From positions 11,919,323-11,983,322 of the forward strand of contig NC_058162.1 in assembly GCF_020080835.1 (NCBI RefSeq): a stretch of DNA of 64,000 nucleotides. The letters are read 5' to 3'. Source of the stretch: Cotesia glomerata (lineage: Eukaryota > Arthropoda > Insecta > Hymenoptera > Braconidae). Made by a program: the position numbers and the translations under genes. Below the pieces are notes generated by a model. That model was not told where the DNA came from, did not search any database, and saw only the letters and a list, made by a program, of their open reading frames with translations. Positions 1-11,600 of this stretch are shown here, piece after piece; position 1 is the stretch's first letter; every line of letters starts with the position of its first letter.

Positions 1-431
1 CAGAGAGCCACTATAGATGGATACCTACCCACAACTACTATGAGGCAATATCATTTGAACTTCACCCGCTGTCATAGGAATAATGAAAGTAATGGAGGGT
101 ATATGGACCGGCGTGTCTACACAATACTGAATTAACTGTGACAGTGCAGCAGGTTGTTCAGAAGCGGTAGACGGCAACTTCTTTTACGTTTATTCTTTCG
201 ACATTGCCATCAACATGTTCAAAAATAAGCAATACTACCTCATAAATTTGAAGCTTAGTGCCATCTTAAATTTTAGCAGTGAGCTTTACAATTTTTCTCA
301 CTATTTTTGTAGAGGTCCAATAACGGTTTTACAATTCGAATAACAGTTTTATACATACTAGGGTAGGCCAAAAATAGATAGATCTGAAAAATTTGTGGAA
401 TTCATCTCATACATAATTTTAGATCGAACTT
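1..431. other. Intronic or intergenic sequence, no feature recognised
   Basis: I see no coding pattern, tandem repeat or element end in this stretch. If Moesin starts left of the window it is intron. Confidence 0.4.
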
Positions 432-2292
432 TACACGGAAAAAAGTAAACTGTAATATTCACTCGGATTCCGGTTACTTTTTACAGTTTCAAACTGTACA
501 GCGGACATCGGGGTGGTAAAAATGTAAATATTACAAAACTTAATGTAGAAAGTATAAAAGCCACAATTTATAATTTAATATCGAAAATAAGTGATTAGTA
601 GCTGTCACTATAGTAAATAACGACTCTCGCATGTTGAAAAATTATAGTTTCAAACACTAAAAATTGCCGTTTCAATGTGTAGTCTACACTATCATACCGA
701 GTAACATGTGACTATGACCATAGTAAATAACAACAGTGGTTTTATAAATTTTACAGTTTCAAACAGTAAAAATCGCCATTTTAATATGTATTTTATAATA
801 TCACGCCAAGTAATTTTTAACAATACTAATAGTAAATAACAACTCTGATTATTTAAATTTTATAGTTTTAAATATTATTTTCGGATATAATTTATTAAAT
901 TTGTTATCGGGATTAATAAAAAAATTAACAATAAAAAAAATTTATTGATAAAAAATTTTTTTTTCATTTTGCCTTTATCTTGTTTTTTTCGTTTTTTTTT
1001 GTTTCATTTATATATTTTTTTTTTTTATTTTTGGAGTTTTTTAAAGGAGCTGGAGGAGGGATAAGGTTTCAATCACATTCTCATTCATTCATTTTGATGA
1101 AGTTTTACGCTTGCCTTAAAAATAAATTCAGAAAAATATTGCCCTAACCGAGATTCGAATAGTACCCCTAACGCACGCGAGACTATTACCTAACCGCAAC
1201 GCTATACGAACGTTGGGGAAACTTTTTTGTCAGGAGTTTGATTAACCACGTATTACTGGCTATCTTGACCGTGTTAGTGTCTCGTGCCGAGTATACGTTG
1301 AAAATATGAAATATCTTCGTTTATATGTAAAAACTATTTACTGACAATAATTATAATAAAAAACAATACCAATAATTTATTTTTTGAATTTAAATAAAAA
1401 ATAAAACAAAGAGACTATTCTTTACCCAGAAGGATTATTTTATTGGTGCGGTGATATTGATTAATAAAATTATTATGCGATGATGATTATAATCTTTCTA
1501 TGACTTGGAATATCTCAACAAAATATTATTAATAGTAATAATGATAACAATAATAATAATAGTAATCATAATTATAATTACAATATATCGTGTACCTTAA
1601 TGAAATGAGAAGTTTCACGTTTTACAATCAATTTAGAGACCAGTTATAAAATATATGATCTTATTTTGTAAACTTATTAATATTTATTTTAAAAATTTTT
1701 TTCATTAAAATTGTTGTCGGCGTTGTCCAACACGTGTTAAAAAAGTCATGCGCATTGGCGAAAAAGATAATACATACTAATGCTTTGCAAGAGCATTAAC
1801 TTTACAAATGAGGAGAAGGGGAAGATCCCACACTCAGAGAATTTAACGTTTGAAACAGTAAGAATTCTACTTTTAAAATGTATATTTTACCCGTCCAAGA
1901 ACATCAATAATTACAGTTTCATCTTTAGCGTTGCGTTTAAAATTTACCATTTTACTTTGTAAATATTGACGTTGCTTGTATCGAAATTTACTAACTGTAG
2001 TTTATATTTTTTACATATCATACGATCATTTTTTACGTACGAAATGATAAACATCAAAGTCAAAGTTCTTAATTATTATACTTTAACATTTTCGACTTTC
2101 ACATAGCGAATATTACTGTTTGAAATAGTATTTTTTAGCGTGTAAACAATAAATTGTAGCGTTTAAATGATAAATATTACATAGTGACTAGTAAAATCAC
2201 GATTTTACTGTTTGAAATGGTAATTTTTATAAGTTGATCATTACTTATTAGAACTCCACTATTATTTATTACAGTTTACTTTTTTCCGTGTA
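432..2292. mobile_element. TIR element with TA flanks and internal tRNA-like sequence
   Basis: The two ends carry a perfect inverted repeat of about 24 bp (CACGGAAAAAAGTAAACTGT) flanked by TA on both sides, which is the target duplication of Tc1/mariner-type MITEs. The element is about 1.86 kb and has no convincing transposase. Motifs such as ACAGTTTCAAACAGTAAAAA recur near both ends. A tRNA-like segment lies in the middle. Two more elements in this window (23390-23938 and 32125-32832) share the CACGG ends and also carry tRNA-like cores. Confidence 0.75.
1144..1212 (-). other. tRNA-like segment inside the TIR element
   Basis: Read on the minus strand it has an A-box-like TAGCGTTGCGGTTAGG and a B-box-like TTCGAATCTC about 50 bases later, the spacing of a Pol III type 2 promoter. 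Arm pairing is poor, so it is not a functional tRNA gene. It shares the ATAGCGT start with the tRNA-like segments near 23690 and 32440. Confidence 0.4.
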
Positions 2293-3610
2293 CCTTTAAA
2301 TAATTTAAACCAGTCGTCTTGGTGAAAAATCATTTTAGACCTTTTTTTGTAAATCATTCAATTTTTTCAGAAGATTTTTTATTAATTTTTAAGATATGCT
2401 AATTTTTTGAAACATAAAAAAATTTCAGCGAAAAAAAAAATTTCCTGTGTTATTTCACCTTTCGTACCTGTTGTGTTTTTTTTTGTCTCACGCACTATAG
2501 CGCCGTCCTATAAGTTGAATGTTGTTGCGTGAGAGAAATTCTCATAACAACAGGCTCGAAGGGTTAAATCGGAAATTGAAAATCGCAAATAAGCACTTCT
2601 CAATATTAATATTAAGAGCTCAAACTTTACCAAAAATTTTTTCCATAATCTTGAACAATATTTTTAAGGTAACCAAAGAAAAAAATGTAGTCGTATTTTT
2701 TGGCCCACCCTGATATTCATATATATTTTTATTATTAAAACTGACTTTTCAGTATCGAGTGCTTATCGATTAGCTTGAAATTTTTTAAGTATATGAAGTC
2801 AATTGACACAATATATGTATCGATTTCCATTGAAAGCAGTTGCCCATAAAATTGAAGCTTGTATCATTTAACCCTTAATGATTGCCCTCTTTTTGCAAAA
2901 AAGACTTTCGAATCTATTATCGTTTCATGCAGCAGGAGAAATTTGTTACTAAGATGGTAAAAAAAAAAGTAAAACGAAAAGTACGGAAGCTGAGAGGTTA
3001 TTCAGATTCGGACACAGATGATGATGAATATGATGGCAAGTTGGTAAGGATAGATAAAATGACATACAAGTAATCTCTAATTATTTATTTGAAATCGTTA
3101 GAAAAGTATTTAAGTGTCGTAATAGTTAGTAAAATCGATTATATTATAATTATTGTTCATAATGTTGGATAGAGAAAGTGTCAAAGACATAATAGTGCAC
3201 GCCTCAAACGCTCATGTTAATTCTTAATGTTAACGGCATGAAGTACCGTTTGTCACCACTGTAGCTTTTTTTGACCATTAAATGTCCAAATTGCTGTATA
3301 AATAATTTTATAAACATTATGACATCTTAAATTCGGTTCGTATGAATGTCAATGGTTAAAAATTCTATTAGAATAATATTTTTGAATAGATATTATCTGA
3401 AACTTAAAGCGATCAAAAACGGCTTTAGATGGAAAAAAAGGTGATTCTAAGTTTGTATCTCACGTAGTACCTCTCATACACTTACTATACTAAAGCACAG
3501 CACTTACTATACCACTGAGCTAAAAATAGCATCACCTCGATGCAAAATTAGAACTACGATTTTCTGTGTAAAGTGGCCAAATCCGATATTTTCCTATTTT
3601 TTTTATTAAT
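2293..3610. other. AT-rich non-coding stretch
   Basis: Mostly AT-rich sequence without recognised elements. One short open frame at 2882-3073 has a basic stretch followed by an acidic SDSDTDDDEYD and a donor-like GTAAGG, but I cannot tie it to a gene. Confidence 0.3.
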
Positions 3611-3726
3611 TTAACCCTTTGTCACTCGCGCCATGATCAGATCGCCGCCTAATAACTACTCAACCTATAGAGACTCACCATAGTGCGAGCGAGAAACTAA
3701 AAAAGACGCGAGTGACGAAGGGTTAA
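3611..3726. mobile_element. piggyBac-type MITE with TTAA duplications
   Basis: The element starts TTAACCCTTTGTCACTCGCG and ends with its near-perfect inverse, CGCGAGTGACGAAGGGTTAA. That gives a TTAA target duplication and CCCTT ends, as in piggyBac-derived MITEs. It is about 116 bp including both TTAA copies, with no coding capacity. Confidence 0.75.
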
Positions 3727-4249
3727 AAACAAAATCATCATCTACATTAATACTAGTATAGAAATAAAATGAGTTTTTATCACTACAAAAAAACTTTAAT
3801 AAGTGAATAATTATTGTTTACATATAATATAATCATATTTTAAATTTCAAAATTTTTCGCACTTTTAATTTTCATTCCCTCGTTATGATTGATGAGGTTG
3901 TGAAACATTTAATAAAAAAATGGTGAAATTCAATAAAAATGTTTTTTATGTTACACTAACTAAAATTGGTTTTTCAAAAATTATGATCTAAAAAGTTGAA
4001 AAAAAGCTGTTATGATGGCCAAGAATCAAATTTTAATATGTAAGAGTAATTATTCCTCATCAAATCGAACAATTTGAAAAAATGCACTTAATTTCTTAAA
4101 TTTTTTTTAACAGTTTGTAGTGCTTATTGATAAGATTGTTCCTTATTTGCAGTGAACTATAAAATTTCTTTGGTTATCCAATTAAATCATGCTATACTTT
4201 CAAGAAACTGCTCTATTATTATCAATGATAAAGTGATTAAACCAATTAA
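3727..4249. other. AT-rich sequence, nothing recognised
   Basis: Neither a reading frame nor a repeat structure stands out between the MITE and the LTR-like element. Confidence 0.3.
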
Positions 4250-4253
4250 AACT

Positions 4254-6540
4254 TGTAACGGGTTTTTATGCCGCTCAACTGGCCCCTTAAATTAAATTAA
4301 TTGAAATAATAAAACTAAACAAATGAATCTAAATTAATTAATAAAAGGGCGCCACCAGGATTTTTAATCGCGGTTCCTGGAACCGGAACCAGAGCTGAGC
4401 TTATCTACAGGGAGAGAGAGTGGAGGAAGGTGATCTGAAATAAATAAATCTTTATTTAACAATGGATCCAAAATTTATTAATAACAAAAATAAAATAACA
4501 ACTTGTGCACTCGCACGTACACTAACTCACTTAAGGCTAACTTAATGCTCTACATTACTAATTGTCGGCTCGGCAAAACATCAACAAGCAGAGAACGTAG
4601 TAACTTATTGACTAACTCCTCAACAACAATGCTAGTCCTCTACCCGGCAAACCATCAACAAGTAGAGAACGTAGCACCTTTTCTAATCACTAACTCCACG
4701 ACCCGACACACTACCCAAGACTGTATGAATTACCCTACCCGGCAACCCATCAATAAGTAGGGGTCGTTATCAAAAATCTTAATCCTGACAGTATCCTCTT
4801 ATGGAGCGTCTATACTGCAGTTTCTAACTAAATCGCGCTGTCCATCGGACCCTCACGCTCTAAGACTGTACGAATTACTCTACTCGGCAAACCATCAACA
4901 AGTAGAGATCGTTATCAAAAATCAATCGACAGTACCCTCCTATGGAGCGTCTATACTGCAGTTTCTAACTAAATCGCGTTGTCCACCGGACCCTCACGCT
5001 CTAAGACTGTACGAATTACTCTACTCGGCAAACTATCAACAAGTAGAGAACGTACGCACTCACACACACATAACCCATGCGTCTCACATACACTGATTCT
5101 ACTTTACTTTTATTTTTGACTTATAAAAGTTATTACAAAATTTAATATCAAAAAATTGTTACATTAAATTTTACTTAATTAATTCAGTCGTTAGCTAACA
5201 ATTAAATTGTAAAATATTTTCGCAACTAATAATTTAATCTCCAAAAATCTAAACTAAAAACCGACGCCTAAATTTATTCCAATTCAATCACGAGTTTAAT
5301 ACTCAACATTAAATAAATTTTTAGGAACAATATCGACGCATAAATTTATTTCAATTCAACTCGTAATTTATTTCTTAAATATAAAATAATTCTTGTAAAA
5401 AATTCATCAATTAATTTTAACTAAAATTCCCGGATTTAATGATCCATGTTGTTAATTAAATTCTAAGAATTTTATCAAGATGATGAAATTCAAATTATTA
5501 ATTAAATTTCCAGAACTTAAGTTCAATATAAAATGACCACGTGGAATTTTCCGATTAAATAAATAATTTATGAATAGTTTATCTCAATATAAAATAAACT
5601 AACGAAAAATCATCCACGGGTAAATCAGTCTCAATTGCGCCGAAACCTCAATAAATTAATTCTCAATAAACAATATGATGTTAAAATAAATAATACTTTC
5701 TTGTAATAAATAATGTTAATTAATAATAATTCAATTGTTCTTAATAATTTCCGAATAAAATAATTACCAGGAATTTGCGCTCAAAATGGACGCCGGTATT
5801 CGTTTGTGCGTAGTAATCTTTGACCTTGGGTATACGTTAACTGCGTTGTACAAATTCAACCGACGCTTGACTAATCCGTGAGAAGACAATGGAACTTTCT
5901 CGAAGAATTTATTTCTCGGTTTTATTTTATTAAATAAAATAAATGTAACTAAACCGATTTTTCAGACGTTTAGAATTATTTATAATTAATCGAGTAAATT
6001 AATAAAATAAATTCTCACGACAATCAACACCGCAAGGTCCTTGAGCAGTTCTCGGGTATAAACCCCCTTGAGGAATCTCAACGGCAACTAACGAATAAAA
6101 TTTAATTACAACAAAATAATTATTGAATTATTATTAAATAAATTATTAATGAGCAATTAATAACCCACAATTTAATTAATTAAATGAGAAGTAAACCGAG
6201 TATAAAACCCCGCGGTCCACTCCTAGCCCACAGAGTAATTATTGATACCTTGTTGAATATACGACGATCTAACTCACTACTCAAGATTGGAGTTCTAGAT
6301 GTTATTGGCTTCTGTCGTCTCGTAACTACTCCGGGGATCCGTTCTTCTTGATTTGTGGCACACTGTCTGGTGGTTACACTACTTCTCCCTGTCACAACGC
6401 ATAGCTCACCTATATAATAAACCCCAAAATACCCCCTCCTACTCTCTCTTTAGGCCCGAAGATCGAGGCGCACCAGTGCTAGTCAAATAGTTATCGATCT
6501 CTGGCGACTTATCGATGCAGGGTAATTTTACCCTGTTACA
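4254..6540 (+). mobile_element. Probable solo LTR, 2.29 kb
   Basis: The segment begins TGTAACGGG and ends CCCTGTTACA, the TG...CA termini of a long terminal repeat, and is flanked by identical AACT at 4250-4253 and 6541-6544. A 4 bp duplication fits Gypsy-type LTR elements. AATAAA-like signals occur near 4440. No gag or pol frame and no second LTR are present, so a solo LTR left by recombination is the simplest reading. Strand is uncertain. At 2.3 kb it is long for an insect LTR, and a TIR transposon beginning TGTAAC is the alternative. Confidence 0.5.
4560..5060. repeat. Tandem repeats inside the LTR-like element
   Basis: A unit of roughly 165 bp is present about twice (TATGGAGCGTCTATACTGCA followed by GACCCTCACGCTCTAAGACTG), and the shorter motif CGGCAAACCATCAACAAG recurs at least six times. 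The copies are close but not identical. Confidence 0.7.
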
Positions 6541-6544
6541 AACT

Positions 6545-7853
6545 GTTCGAATTAACGTCGAATGCCTCACATGAACTATATAGGACTTTCCACATCTAAT
6601 ACTGGTTTTTGGATAAGTATGAGCGCAATCCACACCAACTTAACCAGCTTTCGCAAGATATAACTCCGATTTCGTTGATTTTTGGCTATCGTTATATTAT
6701 TGCTGAAGATCCATGGATATGTTTAAATTTTTTTTATAAATTTTTGTTTAGCCACAAAAAAGTGGCTAAAAGTGCACGGCATTTTGGAAAATGAAGATAT
6801 TAGTTAAAGTCGACAATAATTTACTGGGGTATAAAAAGCGTTTACTTTTTAAACCTTCGTACATTTAAGTATGTCGGACCACCTTTAAAGAATTATAAAT
6901 TTTATTTGTGAAACATTACTTCAATTATAATTCTATAATTATGCTTTATTTTACTATAAGTTTAATCACTTTTAACACACAAATGCTGTTAAATTTTTTC
7001 AACAATATAACAAATCGCCACTTTATTATTTCATGTTTGAGGTGTGCAAAGTAATTACAGTACGATCATAGTATATCATTTTATTAATACCTTCATACTA
7101 AAAAATATTCAATCTATTTTGTTTTTTATATTTTTAACGCATGTCAACTAAAATGCTAACGTTTGGAAGGCTGGACTCTCCTTCTTATCTAGGGTAAGAA
7201 TTATTTGTATTAAAATATAAAAATTTTTCATCACATATTGCATTGAGAAATTCATAGAGGCATGTCTAAAATAATCATGGTATCAGAAGCCATATTATTT
7301 TAATTTTAACAGAATCTCATGTTGAAGGTCGATTCAAAAAACGATAACCTAAATTAGACCTGTTTGACATTATAATGATGAGTTGAAAAAAAAAAAGAAA
7401 CACTTGTATAAGTTGATAAAAGATTGTGTATAACTGCTAGCCAATACATATTAATTGTAATTAAGTGAAATAATATCATGTTGCTATTTTTAACACAATT
7501 TTTTGCAGTAGCCATACTAGAAGGTTAATTTAAAAAAAAAAAAAAAAAAAAACTAGCACTTAACGTGACGAACCATCAAAAGCAGTTTTACAAAAATAAT
7601 TATTAATCAATTTAGCATTGTTATAAATCTGTTCATTAATCATTTTTTTTCATAACAGTTTTTTTTATATTATTTACATGTATATTATGAATTTCAGATA
7701 CAATTTTATTCGACAAAATCGGAAACTTGATTTTCAGGCGAGGCTGGGCTTTGCCTTCACGCTTAAGGCAAGCAAAACGGCTTGATCTTGTCTAAATCAC
7801 GCATGCTGATTTTTTACCTCTGTGTTCTTAAAATTTGTCATTACATGTGATAA
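6545..7853. other. AT-rich sequence, nothing recognised
   Basis: AT-rich non-coding DNA, presumably intron of Moesin. A poly-A run sits near 7533. No exon with ERM similarity was found. Confidence 0.3.
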
Positions 7854-8079
7854 TACACAGAAAAAAAAATTAACTTGAATCAAGAGAAAAGTTCTTAAAC
7901 CAAGAAAATAATTTTGAAGAGTTTCATTGTCTTGGATCAAGACAAAAAATTCTTGAATCAAGTAAAATTGACTTAAACTAAGAAAAATTTCTTAGTTTAA
8001 GAATTTTTCTACTCAAATCAAGAAGATAAAATTCTTCAAAATTATTTACTTGATTCAAGTAAATTTTTTTTTCTGTGTA
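7854..8079. mobile_element. MITE with TA flanks, TIR CACAGAAAAAAA
   Basis: The ends TACACAGAAAAAAAA and TTTTTTTTCTGTGTA are inverse, and the whole 226 bp is a loose hairpin built from repeats of a TTGATTCAAG-like motif. It is non-coding and lies in the Moesin intron just upstream of the 8503 exon. Confidence 0.7.
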
Positions 8080-8502
8080 CGCTCATTTTGCATGAAATCG
8101 AATTTTCGAGCTGATAAGTTGTCAGTTATTGAAAGTAACGAGTTGATTTTCACAAATTTTTTTTGTAGAAAATGTAATGCTCTACAGAGCTGTTTTTATA
8201 ATTTTTATTGAAATTATCTTTTAACACCGGAAAATCATGTTAGAAATGAAAAAAAATTTTATCTTGTTATTTCTATAGGAGATTGAAGTTGATGAGTTAA
8301 ACCTTCAATTGTCTCTTTTAATGAAAGTACATATATTTACATATTTTGCTATAAATTATTAGTTTTTTAGGTAGGATAGAAGAAATATATTGCTGCCCAA
8401 AAATAAAACATCCCAATTGCCCCTTCCTGATTGTCACATCTTTTTTGGTCTTACTTCGTCAGTCTTTGCTTTAACTTTTATTAACGAGCAATTTTTTTTC
8501 AG

Positions 8503-8625
8503 GTGATGAGCCAAGAAGTTAAAAAAGAGAACCCACTGCAGTTCAAGTTCCGTGCGAAATTTTATCCCGAAGATGTTGCTGAAGAAATAATTCAAGACAT
8601 TACACTTCGCTTATTTTATCTGCAA
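8503..8625 (+). CDS. Moe: Moesin exon (FERM F1/F2 boundary)
   Basis: The 41-codon exon, phase 0 at both ends, follows a pyrimidine-rich acceptor ending at 8502 and has donor CAA|GTAAGT. It encodes the conserved stretch from VMSQEVKKENP to DITLRLFYLQ. It is the first Moesin exon in the window, and everything to its left is intron or upstream sequence. Confidence 0.95.
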
Positions 8626-11600
8626 GTAAGTAATCTTGTGATTTTTTTCAATGTCTTTAGTTATAAAGATCATTAAATTTAGTGTAATAAAAATTCATCA
8701 ATTATTTATAAAATTACGATCATTTGAAGAATGATAAAAGAAACAAGAGGCGTCGTAAAATAACAGGTACAATGAATCCGCAAATCAAATATATATACAA
8801 GTGCCAATATTAAGGGGGTATTCTAGTCTAGAGGTCTGAATTTCGAGCGTTTTTTGGCAATTAATATAAAAGAAGCAGTTAATATTTTTACTATACAATT
8901 TTTTATCATTTGTTTATTGATATTTCAAGAATACAAAAAAATACATTTCAAAAAAAAAATAAATTTTCAAAAAGATATGTCCTTGAAGTAGAGACAAAAA
9001 AAAAAGGCCGTGTCCTCGTGAAAAGGATTTCTCCCTTTGTATCCATCTGAAAAAAAAAAACAATGCCAAATTATTGATTAGTACAAATGTCATTGTCGCA
9101 CAAACCAACAAAACTTGAAAAAAAAATTTTTTTCACAAAATGGCGGCTGTTTAAAAATAGAAGTCGATTTTTTTACTCATTTTTCAACTTCCTCCAATTT
9201 TTTAAAAATATTACAAATTTGAAATTTTCAATTTTTATTGGTTAGTGCGAAAGCGAGATAATTGAAGAATATTCATGCTAAATTTCAAGTAAATCGGCTG
9301 ATTAGAACCTAAGATATCTGCATCACCGTATCGAAAAAAGTAGTATCGAGAAAAATGCGTTTAAAGTTTAACGTTCAGTTTCAGGCAGCGTAACTGATAA
9401 AATAGTACGTATAACTTACATTCTCTTAATCAGCCATCCCAGCTTCATACATTGGGCCTTCCTCTACTTCATATTGACTGTTTTCAGCATTTCTCTCTGT
9501 ATAACGAGCAGTTCTTTCCTCTTTTGAAGCATCTGAAGCTCGAACCTCAGATCGTTCAATCCTTACTGCGTTGCGCCTAACAGCAAACCCATGGGATTCC
9601 AGACCTATTTTTATTCCCATTAGACTCATTATTTGTAAAATAGGATAAAAGCCTTCATTGAAAATACAAACTGCTAAACAATTAGCAATCTCAATTGTCT
9701 GGGACCCGGCATGGATATGTTTGGGTGCAAATGTCCATATTAAAGAGTTAATTGACTCGTTGTTATTTTGAGTTTCGCTGCCCAAGCAACGTTCTAATAA
9801 AGAATCATCTGATAAGCATTCGTAAATAGGTTTCATAACTTTTAAAACCTTATCAGTTAGAGGTGGATTTTCATGGTGAAAGTCATCCTCAGTTCCTTCG
9901 GCCGCTGCTTTCTGCCACTTGCACCAGCTGTCTGGTTCAGGAGGGCAATTCATGTGGTGAGGCTTCTTATCAGTTGAAATTTTATGCAAGTACGTGGCCC
10001 ATATTTCTCGTTTCATATCTTCAACGGATTCAGGATGACGACGGATAGCTAATCCGTAGTACGCAGACAACTGAGTGATTACTTTATCAGTCAATTTACC
10101 AGCACCGACACTAAAACGGCTGTAACTTTGAAAATAATTTGAATTTTGAAAAATCCTTTCAGGGAGATATTTTTGAATATCTAAACTATCGAATTATGAA
10201 AAAAAAATTTTTTCATTTTTTTCAAAATTCTAGACTAGAATACCCCCTTAATGAACCTTAAATTCTTATACTTTCTAAAGTTAAAGCTGCGGAGATTCTT
10301 CATGTCATTTTTGTTGTAAAACGTATAACACCAAATTAATCTATTAAAGATAAGTTATCAACGTTTTTAGACAACTCATCGAATTTTTACTTTTCAATGC
10401 TTATAAGCTATTGTGTTCTAATAGAGCTAAATAATTAAAAATGAAGTACTTATGTACAAATACGAAATGGTGTCGTTTATGTCAAAAACATGACAACCCA
10501 AATATGATAGCTGTCTACTCTGAATCTGCTCTAAACAACTTGAATAAGCCATTAATAAACTCAGTCACTGTTGAATTGCTGTTTCTCTCAGTTTTAAGTC
10601 TTATTTTAAATAACACCTTTTATAAAGTTCATGACTACCTTATCTATGAAATTAAGTCAGATTTAAGTAAGTACTTAAGAAAAACGAAAAACAAATTTCG
10701 TTACGCAATTTCAGTACCCATGATTCAGGCCTATTAAGCACTGTGTCAAAATCATTTGATCTGAATAATCTTAACCGAAATACTTTGAACTCAAATAATC
10801 TATTAACAAGCTTTAAACACTCGGTTATCAATTCATTAGATGAATTCGCTTCATTAAATAATTAAAAAGCTTAAAAAAAATTTCTCACGTCATTCGTTTA
10901 AAAACGGAATTGTCTTTTTCATGGCCAAAATCTGCTAGCACTTTTCATGATCGAAAGATAGATGCGTTATTTCATGCCAAGACCCGATGACCAAATGGCG
11001 AATAACAAAAAATACATGACAAATAAAAATATATGATTTTAATAAAACTTATAATATAGAAAAACATAATAACTGTAAATAAAAATAGGTGAAAGTTTAA
11101 TTTACTTAACTATCATTAAGTCTTTTATGAATATATACTTTGTATATTTAAGAGTTAACGTAGAAGCATTAACCAATATAACAGGTAGTTTTTTACGAAT
11201 AACCTTGGTAATTGATAAAAATTGTAGATCCAAGTTAAATAGATAATCATAACTTTTATTTTTGAAAATTTCAATACTAGATGCATTTATTATATGTATT
11301 AGGAACTCCTCCTAGAGGCAAATAGCATTAAGAACAAAAGAGAACTTATAGTAAGTGACAGCATAGTTTTGTATTTTGAAGTTTACATTGTTTTTCTTTG
11401 TTGAATATCACACTCTAGTGTGTAGAATTTAACATTCTAGTGTGTTGAATCATTAAATCAACACATGAGAGTGTTAAATGCTATATACTAGAGTGTAATA
11501 TTCAACACACAAATTTTAACACTCTACAATGACGAAAATTTTTTTACTGTGTAGATCTTCAGTAAATAGCCCACGTAGACAAAAAGGCTTATCTAAATAT

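Noticed and set aside
1..8500. Search for the missing N-terminal Moesin exons
   Set aside because: No stretch encoding the expected FERM F1 sequence with splice sites was found, so the start is taken to lie outside the window.
10441..10737. 98-residue frame as a host exon
   Set aside because: AT-driven composition, no recognised domain and no convincing splice context within the Moesin intron.
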